A stretch of 16,798 bases of DNA from Deltaproteobacteria bacterium (lineage in GTDB: Bacteria > Myxococcota > Polyangia > Haliangiales > Haliangiaceae). The stretch spans positions 1 to 16,798 of the forward strand of contig JAGSPR010000102.1 in the NCBI GenBank assembly GCA_018262455.1, given 5' to 3'. Below the pieces are notes generated by a model. That model made no database searches. It was not told where the DNA came from and saw only the letters and a list, made by a program, of their open reading frames with translations. Positions 1 through 8,069 of the stretch are shown in pieces (position 1 is the stretch's first letter; every line of letters starts with the position of its first letter). A program made the translations under genes and the position numbers.

Positions 1-1527
<1,527 letters not shown>

Positions 1528-1575
1528 GAGGCGGCGGTTATACCCGCGCGTCGCCGTGTCGGCTACTCTCGACGA
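1528..1575. promoter_or_regulatory. Short divergent promoter region between ettA and the hypothetical gene
   Basis: Only 48 bases separate two divergent start codons. On the minus strand a TATAAC (1542-1537) lies 9 bases before the ettA ATG. On the plus strand a TACTCT (1564-1569) lies 6 bases before the GTG at 1576. No Shine-Dalgarno sequence is visible for either gene. If these are -10 boxes, both transcripts would be nearly or fully leaderless. No convincing -35 element is seen; this is inference. Confidence 0.25.
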
Positions 1576-2322
1576 GTGGCGTATCGCGACGACGCCGGTC
1601 ACGTGGTCGAGGCCCCGACGGCGGAGGGCACGCTGCGCGTCGAGCTCGCCCCGCGGGCCGTCAAGATGACGGTCGCCCAGCGGACGCTCCACATCGTCGA
1701 CAAGGTCGCGACCGTGGTCGATCACCGTCGCAAGGGCCGTCGGCTGTCGTTCAAGATCGACGCGCGGCTGACCGTGGCCCGCGACGTCCCGCGCGAGGAC
1801 CTCGGGGTCTGGATCGAGCTCCCCGGCGGGATGCGGAGGATCTTCGGAGTCCAGCCGGTCAGCCTGCTCGAGCCGGATGGGCTGACGGCGCTGGGAGCCC
1901 TCGATCGCCTCGCGCACCAGCTCAGGGCCGCCCTGGCGGAGCATGCCGGAGACATCCGGCGCGCCGTGGAGATCGGGCGCGGCCTCGACAAGGTCCTGCT
2001 CGCCGACCATGGCGATCGCATCCTCATCTACGCGCGCCGGCTGTTCCGGGATCGCGCGCGGTTCGCGATCGTGATCCACGACGATGGCCGCGTCGTCATT
2101 CCGCAGCGCAACGGCAAGCCCTGCGAGGTGATCGTCCGCTCGCGGCATGGGGTGGGCGTGCTCGGCGACTTCATCCGGTTTGCGGCTCCCGATGGCACCG
2201 ATCTCGCGCGGGTCTCGATCCCGTGGATCACGCCGGAGGATCGGTACGAGCTCGCTCGCCGGATCGGCCAGCTCGTGGAGGCGCCCGCAGCGTCTGGGTC
2301 GCCGCGCCCGGCATCCCAGTAG
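1576..2322 (+). CDS. Hypothetical protein, 248 residues, probably cytoplasmic
   Basis: I do not recognise this family. The frame has the strong G/C third-position bias of the neighbouring genes from the GTG at 1576 onward. Upstream the same frame stays open, but only as the antisense of ettA, so the GTG, 48 bases from the ettA start, is the sensible start. The protein begins [18 protein letters not shown]. It has no signal peptide or membrane segment, is rich in Arg, Asp and Val, and has alternating hydrophobic stretches suggesting beta strands, with a probable helical centre ([20 protein letters not shown]). The second half contains [20 protein letters not shown] and ends in a Pro/Ser/Ala-rich tail. 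No catalytic motif is apparent. It is followed by a 221-base gap with a large hairpin, so it is probably monocistronic. Confidence 0.75.
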   Translation: MAYRDDAGHVVEAPTAEGTLRVELAPRAVKMTVAQRTLHIVDKVATVVDHRRKGRRLSFKIDARLTVARDVPREDLGVWIELPGGMRRIFGVQPVSLLEPDGLTALGALDRLAHQLRAALAEHAGDIRRAVEIGRGLDKVLLADHGDRILIYARRLFRDRARFAIVIHDDGRVVIPQRNGKPCEVIVRSRHGVGVLGDFIRFAAPDGTDLARVSIPWITPEDRYELARRIGQLVEAPAASGSPRPASQ

Positions 2323-2347
2323 CCCCCAGGGATCGCCTTCGTTGGTC

Positions 2348-2434
2348 CGTAAGCGTAAGCGTCGGCGTAAGCGCAAGCGTCCGGGTAGGCCCACCACGCC
2401 GACGCTTACGCTTACGCCGACGCTTACGCTTACG
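2348..2434. repeat. Large inverted repeat built from a GTAAGC-type hexamer
   Basis: The arms are 2348-2381 and 2401-2434, with a 19-base loop. The 34 pairs contain one mismatch (a C opposite an A when read on the plus strand, a tolerable G-U in minus-strand RNA). Each arm is itself a degenerate tandem of the six-base unit CGTAAG (CGTAAG CGTAAG CGTCGG CGTAAG CGCAAG). It lies 25 bases after the stop of the hypothetical gene and 110 bases before the protease start. There is no T-run after it, so it is not a classical intrinsic terminator, though a stem this long could halt transcription or protect mRNA ends. Confidence 0.85.
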
Positions 2435-2481
2435 CCCGATCCACGGGCCCGAGCTCTGGGGTTGGATATTCCCGAGAGGAT

Positions 2482-2508
2482 CCTGCCTGTTCGGACAGCC
2501 AGCGCAGG
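2482..2508 (+). other. Small hairpin in the leader of the protease gene
   Basis: CCTGC-CTGT-TCGG-ACAG-(five-base bulge)-GCAGG can fold into a 9-pair bulged hairpin, followed by CTTTAC. It ends 35 bases before the protease ATG. It could be a weak terminator or a leader structure, or chance in GC-rich DNA. Confidence 0.25.
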
Positions 2509-2543
2509 CTTTACAACGCGGCGCGCGTGGCCATGTTGTGCGC

Positions 2544-3305
2544 ATGTTCAAGTCCTGGCGACTCGGACGGGTGCTGGGTTTCCCGGTCGAGATCAATCTC
2601 AGCTTCTTGCTCCTCCTGGCCGTGGTGCTCGTCGCGTATGGCGGGCTCGTCGGCGTGTTCGTGGTCTGCCTGGCGTTCGCCTCGGTGTTGCTCCACGAGC
2701 TGGGCCACGCGCTGGTCGCGCGCAAGCTCGGCGTCCACGTCAGCGGCATCGAGCTGTCGTTCTTTGGCGGCGCCGCGAAGATGGCCGGGATGCCCCGCGC
2801 CGCGAGCCAGGAGCTCGCGATCGCCGCGGCCGGCCCCGCGGTGTCGCTGATGCTCGGCGGCGCCGGGCTCGGGCTCGCGGCGCTGTTCGGCTCGACGTTC
2901 GCCGGGTCGTTCTTCGGGCTGGTCGGCTGGATCAACCTCGTCATCGCCGGCTTCAACCTGCTGCCAGCGCTGCCGATGGACGGCGGCCGCATCCTGCGCG
3001 CGCTGCTCGTGCCGCGGCTGGGCTTCGTCCGGGCCACCGATGTCGCGGTGATCGTCGCGCGCGTCGTCGCGGTCGGCTTCGTGATCCTCGGCCTGTTCGG
3101 CGCGTACCAGCTCCTGCTGCTGGCGCCGTTCTTATGGATGATGGGCACCCGCGAGCAGCAGCTCGCCCGGATGATTCCGGACGTCAGCTCGTTCGATCCG
3201 GCGAGCCGGCGGAGCACCCCGCATGATCCGTTCGGCCGCCGGGGACCGCCCCGCTACGCGATCCGGCACGTCAACGGTCGTGTCGTCATCGAGCTGCTCG
3301 ACTGA
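2544..3305 (+). CDS. Site-2 protease (M50) family membrane zinc metalloprotease
   Basis: Intramembrane-protease family member of 253 residues. The zinc motif HELGH is at residues 51-55 within a hydrophobic segment, and the second metal-ligand motif [12 protein letters not shown] is near residues 138-149, its Asp146 being the expected third ligand. The N-terminus [15 protein letters not shown] is the typical first strand-plus-helix of the compact S2P/SpoIVFB-like group. About five or six hydrophobic segments are visible. No PDZ or CBS domain is present, so it belongs to the short form. The substrate is unknown; relatives cleave membrane-bound regulators or pro-sigma factors. The soluble tail after residue 200 ends in a 28-residue basic segment whose coding DNA recurs at 4574-4660. 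The ATG at 2544 was chosen because it directly precedes the conserved N-terminus; an in-frame GTG lies two codons upstream. It converges on the gene ending at 3341. Confidence 0.93.
   Translation: MFKSWRLGRVLGFPVEINLSFLLLLAVVLVAYGGLVGVFVVCLAFASVLLHELGHALVARKLGVHVSGIELSFFGGAAKMAGMPRAASQELAIAAAGPAVSLMLGGAGLGLAALFGSTFAGSFFGLVGWINLVIAGFNLLPALPMDGGRILRALLVPRLGFVRATDVAVIVARVVAVGFVILGLFGAYQLLLLAPFLWMMGTREQQLARMIPDVSSFDPASRRSTPHDPFGRRGPPRYAIRHVNGRVVIELLD
3219..3305 (+). repeat. Repeat copy A: last 29 codons of the protease gene
   Basis: This 87-base segment, including the stop codon, is 80/87 identical to 4574-4660 in the same orientation. The copies share two more bases on the left and then diverge completely. 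They also diverge immediately after the stop codon, so the repeat boundary coincides with the end of the coding sequence. Confidence 0.9.
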
Positions 3306-3340
3306 GGTGATCACGTTCGCGCCCGTCGATCTCCGGATGC

Positions 3341-4327
3341 TCAGAGCTTGATGAACGGATCGCTGGTCAGCTTCTCGACCGTGGGTTCGGCGCAGAGGTT
3401 GTTGCGCGCGAGCCCGCCGCAAAACCGCTGATCGATCCACGCGTCGTCGCCGGGAAACCCGACCACGGCCAGATCGTCCACGCGATGCGCGGTCGGCTCG
3501 CCGGCGTTGACGAACGGCGGCACCACGTCGAACTTGGCCGGGTCGGCGACGCGATCTGGACTGCAGTCCTCCTGGACGCACGGAATGAACGAGCTCTCGC
3601 AATCGGAGAGGGTGAAATAGGTCGCGTGCTTGTTCCGAGACGAGAACACCACCCAGCGCGGTCCGCCGAGCTCGCGGCGAGTCTCGATCCGCAGCAGATC
3701 GTCGCCTTCGTGCAGCTTGCTGTGTTCGTTCGGCGTGTGCTCGTGGGCCGCCGTGTACAGCCCGCTGACCACGAGATCATGGGGCCTGCCTGGCAGGGCG
3801 ACCAGGCGCATGCCGACGCGCTCGGAGTCACCGTGGTGTTCGGTGATGCCGAAACAAGTGCCGTAGTCGTTCGAGTAGCCGAGCTCGATCAGCACGTGGA
3901 TCTCGACCGGGTCGAGCGACACCGGGAACACCCGAGCCACCATGCCGACCTTCCCCGTCGGATCGGAGAGGATCTTCTCGGCTTCGTCGAACCGCACCAC
4001 CGGTCGCATGCGCTCGAGCAGCTGGTCCTCCCACGCGTCGACCAGGCCATCGCCGTCGACATCCGCACAGTCCGTGTCGCACTGGTCGACCTGCATCGCG
4101 AGGTCGCTACGGAACACGAGCCGACCGCCTTCGAGCACCGTGTCGTTCTTGCCGTCTCCACTGAAGCCGTCGCTTGCCGATGCCGAGCACGCGAAGGCGC
4201 TCGCGCACAACCCGCTGGCGAGTAGCCACAGCACCGGCAGACGCGGCCGTGCCAGCGGGGGCGTGGCGCTGGAGGCAGCAGGCCGGTCTGCAGTCGAGAG
4301 CGCGAGCGTGGCGAGGTGGGTGCGCAT
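3341..4327 (-). CDS. Secreted or lipoprotein-type protein with Vps62-like features
   Basis: A 328-residue exported protein. A hydrophobic segment (PVLWLLASGLCASAFAC, residues 31-47) ends at Cys47, followed by a Ser/Ala linker, which suggests a lipoprotein or cleaved signal, although the box AFAC is not canonical and the N-terminal region before it is unusually long. Residues 89-100 (DVDGDGLVDAWE) form a calcium-loop-like motif. The middle region contains an HHGDSERVGM element and later SSRNKHATYFTLSDCES; these resemble the HEGDWE and GSHAxYF elements of Vps62-like proteins, a family of unknown biochemical role. That match is by eye and tentative. Several cysteines (CDTDC, CESSFIPC, CVQEDC) suggest disulfides. 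The ATG at 4327 is preferred over a TTG 21 bases upstream; an internal GTG at Val32 is also possible. It converges on the protease gene, 35 bases away. Confidence 0.75.
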   Translation of the reverse strand: MRTHLATLALSTADRPAASSATPPLARPRLPVLWLLASGLCASAFACSASASDGFSGDGKNDTVLEGGRLVFRSDLAMQVDQCDTDCADVDGDGLVDAWEDQLLERMRPVVRFDEAEKILSDPTGKVGMVARVFPVSLDPVEIHVLIELGYSNDYGTCFGITEHHGDSERVGMRLVALPGRPHDLVVSGLYTAAHEHTPNEHSKLHEGDDLLRIETRRELGGPRWVVFSSRNKHATYFTLSDCESSFIPCVQEDCSPDRVADPAKFDVVPPFVNAGEPTAHRVDDLAVVGFPGDDAWIDQRFCGGLARNNLCAEPTVEKLTSDPFIKL

Positions 4328-4661
4328 GGCTGCTCGCGAACTCAGCAAGCCCTGCGCCAGACCTTGGTCCGTGAATCCGACCGTAACTCCAGGTGGTTGC
4401 GGCGAACAGAAGGGCTGTCGAATCAGCCTGGCTACTCAGCCTGCCGGGGGCCCGCGTACCGCAGCTCCGTGTGTCTGCCTCGATCGCCGGTGGCTCGACG
4501 CGCCGGTCGTCGACGGACCGCAAGTCCTGCGACGACGAACTGCTGGGCACGGGCGCGGGCGCGGGCATGGGCCCCGCACGATCCGTTCGGCCGCCGCGGA
4601 CCGCCCCGTTACGCGATCCGGCACGTCAACGGCCGCGTCGTCATCGAGGTGATCGACTGAA
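4328..4661. other. 334-base gene-free stretch upstream of the Vps62-like gene
   Basis: It separates two minus-strand genes and probably holds the promoter of the gene starting at 4327, but no clear -35/-10 pair is visible. Codon-position bias is lost over 4349-4573 in every frame, so this part looks non-coding. The right-hand 87 bases are the orphan coding repeat described separately. A GC-rich run of GGGCGC-type units precedes that repeat at about 4550-4570. Confidence 0.6.
4574..4660 (+). pseudogene. Repeat copy B: orphan C-terminal fragment of a protease-like gene
   Basis: 80/87 identical to the end of the protease gene at 3219-3305, including the TGA, which here sits one base from the stop of the convergent cytochrome gene. 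Of the seven differences, five are synonymous and two are conservative (Leu to Val, Leu to Ile), so the segment diverged while it was still translated. The in-frame sequence before it shows no membrane helices, no HELGH and no codon bias, so no complete gene can be assigned. The likeliest reading is the remnant of a paralogous or duplicated gene; a shared C-terminal module is an alternative. Confidence 0.6.
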
Positions 4662-5399
4662 TCAGTTGTTCGGAGCGCCGTTCGCGATCCAGTCGCGGAC
4701 GAGCTGGAGCTGCGCGGCGGTGAACGCCGGCATCGCCTTCGGCATCCGGCTCCCGCTGTAGCAGGAGCCACTACCCTGCAGCTTGAACAGCAGGTAGCTC
4801 TGGTCCGGTGCGCCGGCCTTGACGAGCTTGGTCGACGCGCACTGCTGGCTCGTCACCCCGACGATCGCGGCGTACGAGCCCGCCGCGGTGAGGTTCAGGC
4901 CCTGCTGCGGCGCGGTGTTGTCGTGGCACTGGTTGCTCGTACACGTCGCCCACAGCGGCTTCACCTGGGACGCGTAGCTCACCTGCTGCGGTGGCCCTGT
5001 CACGCTGAACACGCCCGAGGTCCCGGTCCCGACCAGCGTCGGCGTGGTGTTGTTGTGGCAGGTCACCTCGACGACGTAGCTCGATGAGGCCGGCACGGTG
5101 GTGAGCGTCCAGTCGGTCATCATCGCCATGCCGTCGGACGCGGCCAGGTTCGCCGCGATCGGCAAGCTGGCCGAGCCGTCGATCCCGACGACGTCGCAGG
5201 TCATCGCCTGGGTACCGGTGGCCATCCAGGCGATCTGGACGCCCTGGGTCATGTAGTACGAGTCGTTGAGCCGGGGCGAGCTCACCGTGACGAGCGGCGT
5301 GCCCGGCGGCAGGACGATCGCGTCCACCTCCGGAGTCTGGAACGCGTGGTCGTTGCCGCATCCCCCAACGACGATCGAGATCAGCACGGCACGTCTCAT
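4662..5399 (-). CDS. Lipoprotein with Ig-like region and C-terminal cytochrome c-like domain (CX4CH)
   Basis: A 245-residue protein starting MRRAVLISIVVGGC; VGGC with Cys14 is a lipobox, so it is probably anchored in a membrane facing the periplasm or surface. Residues 30-135 are Thr/Ser/Val-rich and look like an Ig- or fibronectin-like beta domain, from PLVTVSSPRLNDSYYM to SGVFSVTGPP. Residues 140-245 resemble the cytochrome c-like (PSCyt1-type) domain seen in planctomycete and myxobacterial proteins: C153-TSNQ-C158-H159, GLNLTAAGSYAAIV, a Pro-Asp-Gln-Ser-Tyr-Leu-Leu-Phe-Lys-Leu segment, SRMPKAMP with candidate axial Met219 or Met223, and the ending LVRDWIANGAPNN. The heme motif has four spacer residues rather than the usual two, so heme attachment is not assured. 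A role in electron transfer is inferred. The ATG at 5399 was chosen because it places the lipobox correctly. Confidence 0.85.
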   Translation of the reverse strand: MRRAVLISIVVGGCGNDHAFQTPEVDAIVLPPGTPLVTVSSPRLNDSYYMTQGVQIAWMATGTQAMTCDVVGIDGSASLPIAANLAASDGMAMMTDWTLTTVPASSSYVVEVTCHNNTTPTLVGTGTSGVFSVTGPPQQVSYASQVKPLWATCTSNQCHDNTAPQQGLNLTAAGSYAAIVGVTSQQCASTKLVKAGAPDQSYLLFKLQGSGSCYSGSRMPKAMPAFTAAQLQLVRDWIANGAPNN

Positions 5400-5516
5400 C
5401 TTCGCTCTAGTGGGACGGACCACCCTCGCGGTTGCATATTCTCCATGGGCTGCACGCCCGGGTCGGCTCGGTGTCGCGCACGAGCAGACCTTGCCGCACA
5501 TGGCGCACCCGCGCGC

Positions 5517-6101
5517 TCAGAGCTTGTAGCCGCGCGACAGCAGCATCTTCGCGGCCGAATCGAACGCCGCCTGCGGCCCGACCTCGAACTTGAACGTATC
5601 GGCGAGCCGCGTGATCACGTTGAACGCAAAGCACACGTTGAGCGCGTCCTCGACCTGCGAGCGCGTCACGCCGAGCGCGAGCAGCGGGCGGACGTCGTCC
5701 GCGGTGACCGCGGCGTGGTCGCGCGTGACCTTGCCGAGGAACCCGAGCGTCGCCCGCAGCGGCTCGCCGATCGGTGCGGAGGCGAGATCCGCGAGGACTG
5801 CCGCCACCTTGTCGTTACCCATCACCTGCGACGCGACCGCGCCGTGGGAGCGTCGTCAAAACTCGCATTCGTTGACGTTCGAGACGTAGGCGGCCATCAG
5901 CTCGCGATCGCCGATCGACCACTCCGAGGGTCCGCGCATCACCTCCTGGAACACCGCCCCCATCGGGCCACCGAAGAACTCCGGCCGGTACTTCAGGGTC
6001 TTCACCACGTCCGGAACCGGGTGGCGCGACACCACGCGGATGAAGCCGAACAGCGCCTTGGTGGAGAGCGTGTGCCCGCGATCGAGCGCGTCGAGCCTCA
6101 T
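5517..6101 (-). CDS. AhpD/carboxymuconolactone decarboxylase-family selenoprotein (in-frame UGA = Sec82)
   Basis: Read straight through one TGA (5858-5856), this frame encodes 194 residues of the AhpD-like fold, a family that reduces peroxides or disulfides through a CxxC centre. The sequence at the site is NVNEC-EF-[UGA]-RRSHGAVA. Glu67, Cys79, UGA codon 82 and His86 have the same spacing as Glu118, Cys130, Cys133 and His137 of mycobacterial AhpD, so the UGA stands at the second catalytic cysteine. Homology and codon bias continue in the same frame afterwards (a LGVTRSQVEDALNVCFAFN segment, then INR-like VITRLADTF), ending GYKL. A SECIS-like hairpin follows the UGA. The ATG at 6101 overlaps the upstream stop (ATGA), implying translational coupling. 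Conventional calling would give two fragments, 5856-6101 and about 5517-5825. The alternative is a nonsense mutation, which does not explain the position or the hairpin. The physiological substrate is unknown. Confidence 0.85.
5818..5848 (-). promoter_or_regulatory. Candidate bacterial SECIS element
   Basis: On the minus strand, directly after the UGA, GGCGC (5843-5839) pairs with GCGUC (5834-5830) around a GGUC tetraloop (5838-5835). A lower stem CCCAC (5848-5844) can pair with GUG (5825-5823) plus GGG (5820-5818) across small bulges. The loop begins 17 bases after the UGA and starts with G, as expected for bacterial SECIS elements; GGUC also occurs in the E. coli fdhF loop. An alternative stem, CGACGC (5855-5850) with GCGUCG (5834-5829), is possible. 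Folding was done by eye. Confidence 0.65.
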
Positions 6102-6442
6102 TGCGCGCCTCCGGCCTGCTTGGCGGGTGGCGCTTCGAGCGTGGCGGCATCGAGCGCGGCGAGTGCGGAGTCGAGCTGGCGCGTCGCCTGGCCGAGCGCG
6201 GCGCACACGACGAGCTCGAAGATGTCGTCCTCGGCCACCCCCGCCTGCTTGGTCGCGGCGACGTCCTCGTCGGTGACCTTCCAGGCGTTGCGCGCGACCT
6301 TGGCGACCAGCGCGCGTGCCGGTGCCGGCACAGCCTCGTTGTTATCGAACGCCGCGCGCCGCGCCTCGCCGGCGGACTTGCCGGGTCCCTGCAGCGTGCA
6401 CTCGACCACTGCCTTGCGAAGTCTCGTGACGGATTCGCTCAT
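6098..6442 (-). CDS. Small AhpD-like partner protein without CxxC
   Basis: A 114-residue soluble protein. Residues 40-97 (PARALVAKVARNAWKVTDED, AATKQAGVAEDDIFELVVCA, ALGQATRQLDSALAAL) resemble a helical segment found in carboxymuconolactone decarboxylase/AhpD-like proteins, where the catalytic CxxCxxxH normally lies in the adjacent helix pair. No CxxC is present; the only cysteines are Cys15 and Cys80. Its stop overlaps the start of the selenoprotein by four bases (ATGA), so the two are probably made in fixed ratio and may form a complex. That is inference from gene arrangement and shared family character. It starts 46 bases after the kamA stop and is likely co-transcribed with kamA. The ATG at 6442 has only a weak purine-rich GAAG upstream. 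Confidence 0.85.
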   Translation of the reverse strand: MSESVTRLRKAVVECTLQGPGKSAGEARRAAFDNNEAVPAPARALVAKVARNAWKVTDEDVAATKQAGVAEDDIFELVVCAALGQATRQLDSALAALDAATLEAPPAKQAGGAQ

Positions 6443-6488
6443 CGCGACATCTTCGCACGACAGGGGAGGCGGCGTGCCCGCGATCGGA

Positions 6489-7916
6489 TCAGCGGACGCT
6501 GGAGGCCCGCGCGGTGGCCTCGGAGCTGGCCCGAGCCTTCGCGATCGCGTCCTCGATCATGCGCTCCTTCTCGGTGGCGTCCATCCAGCGAGCCTGGACC
6601 TCGGGCGCGAGCGTGTCGATCGGGTCGTAATAGAGGAAGAACCCGGGCTTGACCGACGGCGCCGCGAACACCGAGATGCCGGTGTCGCGATCGTAGTGCT
6701 CGAAGCTGTGCGCGACGCGCTTGCCGCCGCCGCCCGGCGCGTCGACGACGAACGTCGGGGTGTGGAACCCCGCCGTGATGCCGCGCACGGCCTTCTCGAT
6801 GTCGAGCGCGGTCTGCAGCGTCGTGCGCAGGTCCTCGACTCCCTTCACGAGGTCGTGGACGTAGACGTAGTAGGGCTGGACCTGACAGTGGCCAAGCCGC
6901 TTGACCAGCAGCTGCATCGTCGCGATCGAGTCGTTGACGCCGCGCTGCAGCACCGACTGGTTGCGCGTGATGATCCCGCGCTCGAACACGATGTCGAGCG
7001 CGCGCTTGGTGATCGCGGTGATCTCGTTGGGGTGGTTGAAGTGGGTGTGGAGCACCACTTCCTTGTGCAGCTTGCGACCACGCTCGACGACGGCCGTGAG
7101 CGCATCGATCCACTCGAGATCGGTGATGAGCTTCATCGGCATCACGGCCGGGCCCTTGGTCGCGAACCGGATCCGCCGGATGTTCGGCAGCTCGAGCAGC
7201 TTGTTGCCGATGTGCGTGATCTGGCGTGCCTTGAGCTGGTAGCTATCACCGCCGGAGACCACGATGTCCTCGAGCTCGGGGCGCTCGGAGATGTAGCGGA
7301 ACGCGCGCTCCCAGCGCTCCTCGGTGGCCTTGAGCGAGACCTTCTCGACCTCGTCGGTGTCGACGCCGACCGCGTAGCTCCGGGTGCAGAACCGGCAGTA
7401 CACCGGGCAGGTATCGAGCGCGAGGAACAGCGCCTTGTCGGGATAGCGGTGCGTGAGGCCCGCGACCGGCGCGTCGGCCTGCTCGTGCAGCGAGTCGAGC
7501 GTCAGCTTCGGGTGGTCCGGGAGCAGGCGCGAGGCGACCGGCACGAACTGCCTGCGCAGCGGATCGTTGTAGGCATCGGACCAGTCGATCAGCGAGAGCA
7601 GGTACGGCGACACGCGGATCGACATCGGCGAGCGGTGAAAGCCCTGCGCGACGTCGTCGTAGAAGCTCTGCGGCACCAGGTGCTGGACCGCGGACAGCAG
7701 CTTCGCGGGGTTGGTGATCGTGTTCTTGGCCTGCCACGTGTGATCGAGGAAGGTCGCCTCGTCGATCAGGCGATAAGCCGGGATCTTCTGCCAGAACGCG
7801 CCGTCGAGCAGCTGGCGGTGATGGAGCGTCGACGGGTCGATCGACGCCTTGATGTGCTTGATCGGCTCGACGACCGGGAGAGCGTCGCGGCCGAGCAACT
7901 TGAGCTGGGTATCCAT
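6489..7916 (-). CDS. kamA: KamA-family radical SAM aminomutase (lysine 2,3-aminomutase-like)
   Basis: A 475-residue cytoplasmic enzyme. KamA uses a [4Fe-4S] cluster, S-adenosylmethionine and PLP to move the alpha-amino group of lysine to the beta position. The cluster motif CPVYCRFC has Cys170, Cys174 and Cys177. The PLP lysine lies in VVDAPGGGGK, whose Asp, with the Asp of VHDLVKGVEDLRTT, corresponds to the residues that bind the substrate epsilon-amino group in clostridial KamA, so lysine or a close analogue is likely. The glycine-rich SAM-binding motif reads SGGDSYQL (221-228) instead of the usual GGDP. It is longer than the clostridial enzyme (about 416 residues), with an extended N-terminus and a C-terminal helix. 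The ATG at 7916 has a good ribosome site, GAGGA (7926-7922), five bases upstream, and is preferred over a TTG 18 bases further upstream. It is the first gene of the putative operon with the two AhpD-like genes. Confidence 0.92.
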   Translation of the reverse strand: MDTQLKLLGRDALPVVEPIKHIKASIDPSTLHHRQLLDGAFWQKIPAYRLIDEATFLDHTWQAKNTITNPAKLLSAVQHLVPQSFYDDVAQGFHRSPMSIRVSPYLLSLIDWSDAYNDPLRRQFVPVASRLLPDHPKLTLDSLHEQADAPVAGLTHRYPDKALFLALDTCPVYCRFCTRSYAVGVDTDEVEKVSLKATEERWERAFRYISERPELEDIVVSGGDSYQLKARQITHIGNKLLELPNIRRIRFATKGPAVMPMKLITDLEWIDALTAVVERGRKLHKEVVLHTHFNHPNEITAITKRALDIVFERGIITRNQSVLQRGVNDSIATMQLLVKRLGHCQVQPYYVYVHDLVKGVEDLRTTLQTALDIEKAVRGITAGFHTPTFVVDAPGGGGKRVAHSFEHYDRDTGISVFAAPSVKPGFFLYYDPIDTLAPEVQARWMDATEKERMIEDAIAKARASSEATARASSVR

Positions 7917-8024
7917 GGCAGTCCTCGCAAACAACAGAGAGCGAAACGCGGGTGAACGGATCAGTCGATCAGGCGATCAACCCGGCCACGTCTGGTTGGT
8001 GCGGAACGGAACGCAGGTACCACA

Positions 8025-8046
8025 TCGTGATCTATCGATATCACGA
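8025..8046. promoter_or_regulatory. Inverted repeat upstream of kamA
   Basis: TCGTGAT (8025-8031) and ATCACGA (8040-8046) form a perfect 7-base inverted repeat around CTATCGAT; the centre also contains the palindrome TATCGATA (8033-8040). It lies 108 bases before the kamA start and 23 bases beyond the esterase stop. It could be an operator for the kamA operon or a weak terminator of the esterase operon; no T-run follows on the minus strand. The rest of the 153-base gap shows no clear promoter. Confidence 0.4.
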
Positions 8047-8069
8047 CGCGGCTTGCCAGCCAACGGCGA

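Noticed and set aside
2348..2434. CRISPR-like or satellite array
   Set aside because: The units are six bases and contiguous, with no spacers; it is a palindrome of short tandems.
3306..3340. Bidirectional terminator between the convergent genes
   Set aside because: The 35-base gap shows no stem with a T-run on either strand.
4316..4660. 114-codon plus-strand ORF ending in the duplicated protease tail
   Set aside because: Upstream of the repeat the frame lacks codon bias and any recognisable sequence, and it overlaps the start of a minus-strand gene; only the repeat itself is kept, as a remnant.
5856..5858. TGA as a true stop giving an 81-residue protein, or a nonsense pseudogene
   Set aside because: The frame and homology continue after it, the position equals a catalytic cysteine, and a SECIS-like hairpin follows; recoding explains more. 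Not fully excluded without selB/selC evidence.
5346..7955. 869-codon open frame on the plus strand
   Set aside because: It is antisense to kamA, its partner and the selenoprotein. Composition (Arg, Asp, Val, Leu, His rich) is typical of a shadow in high-GC DNA, and no domain is seen.
8025..8046. CRP-type binding site
   Set aside because: The half-sites resemble CGTGA/TCACG but the spacing is 10 rather than 6 bases, so it does not match the CRP consensus.
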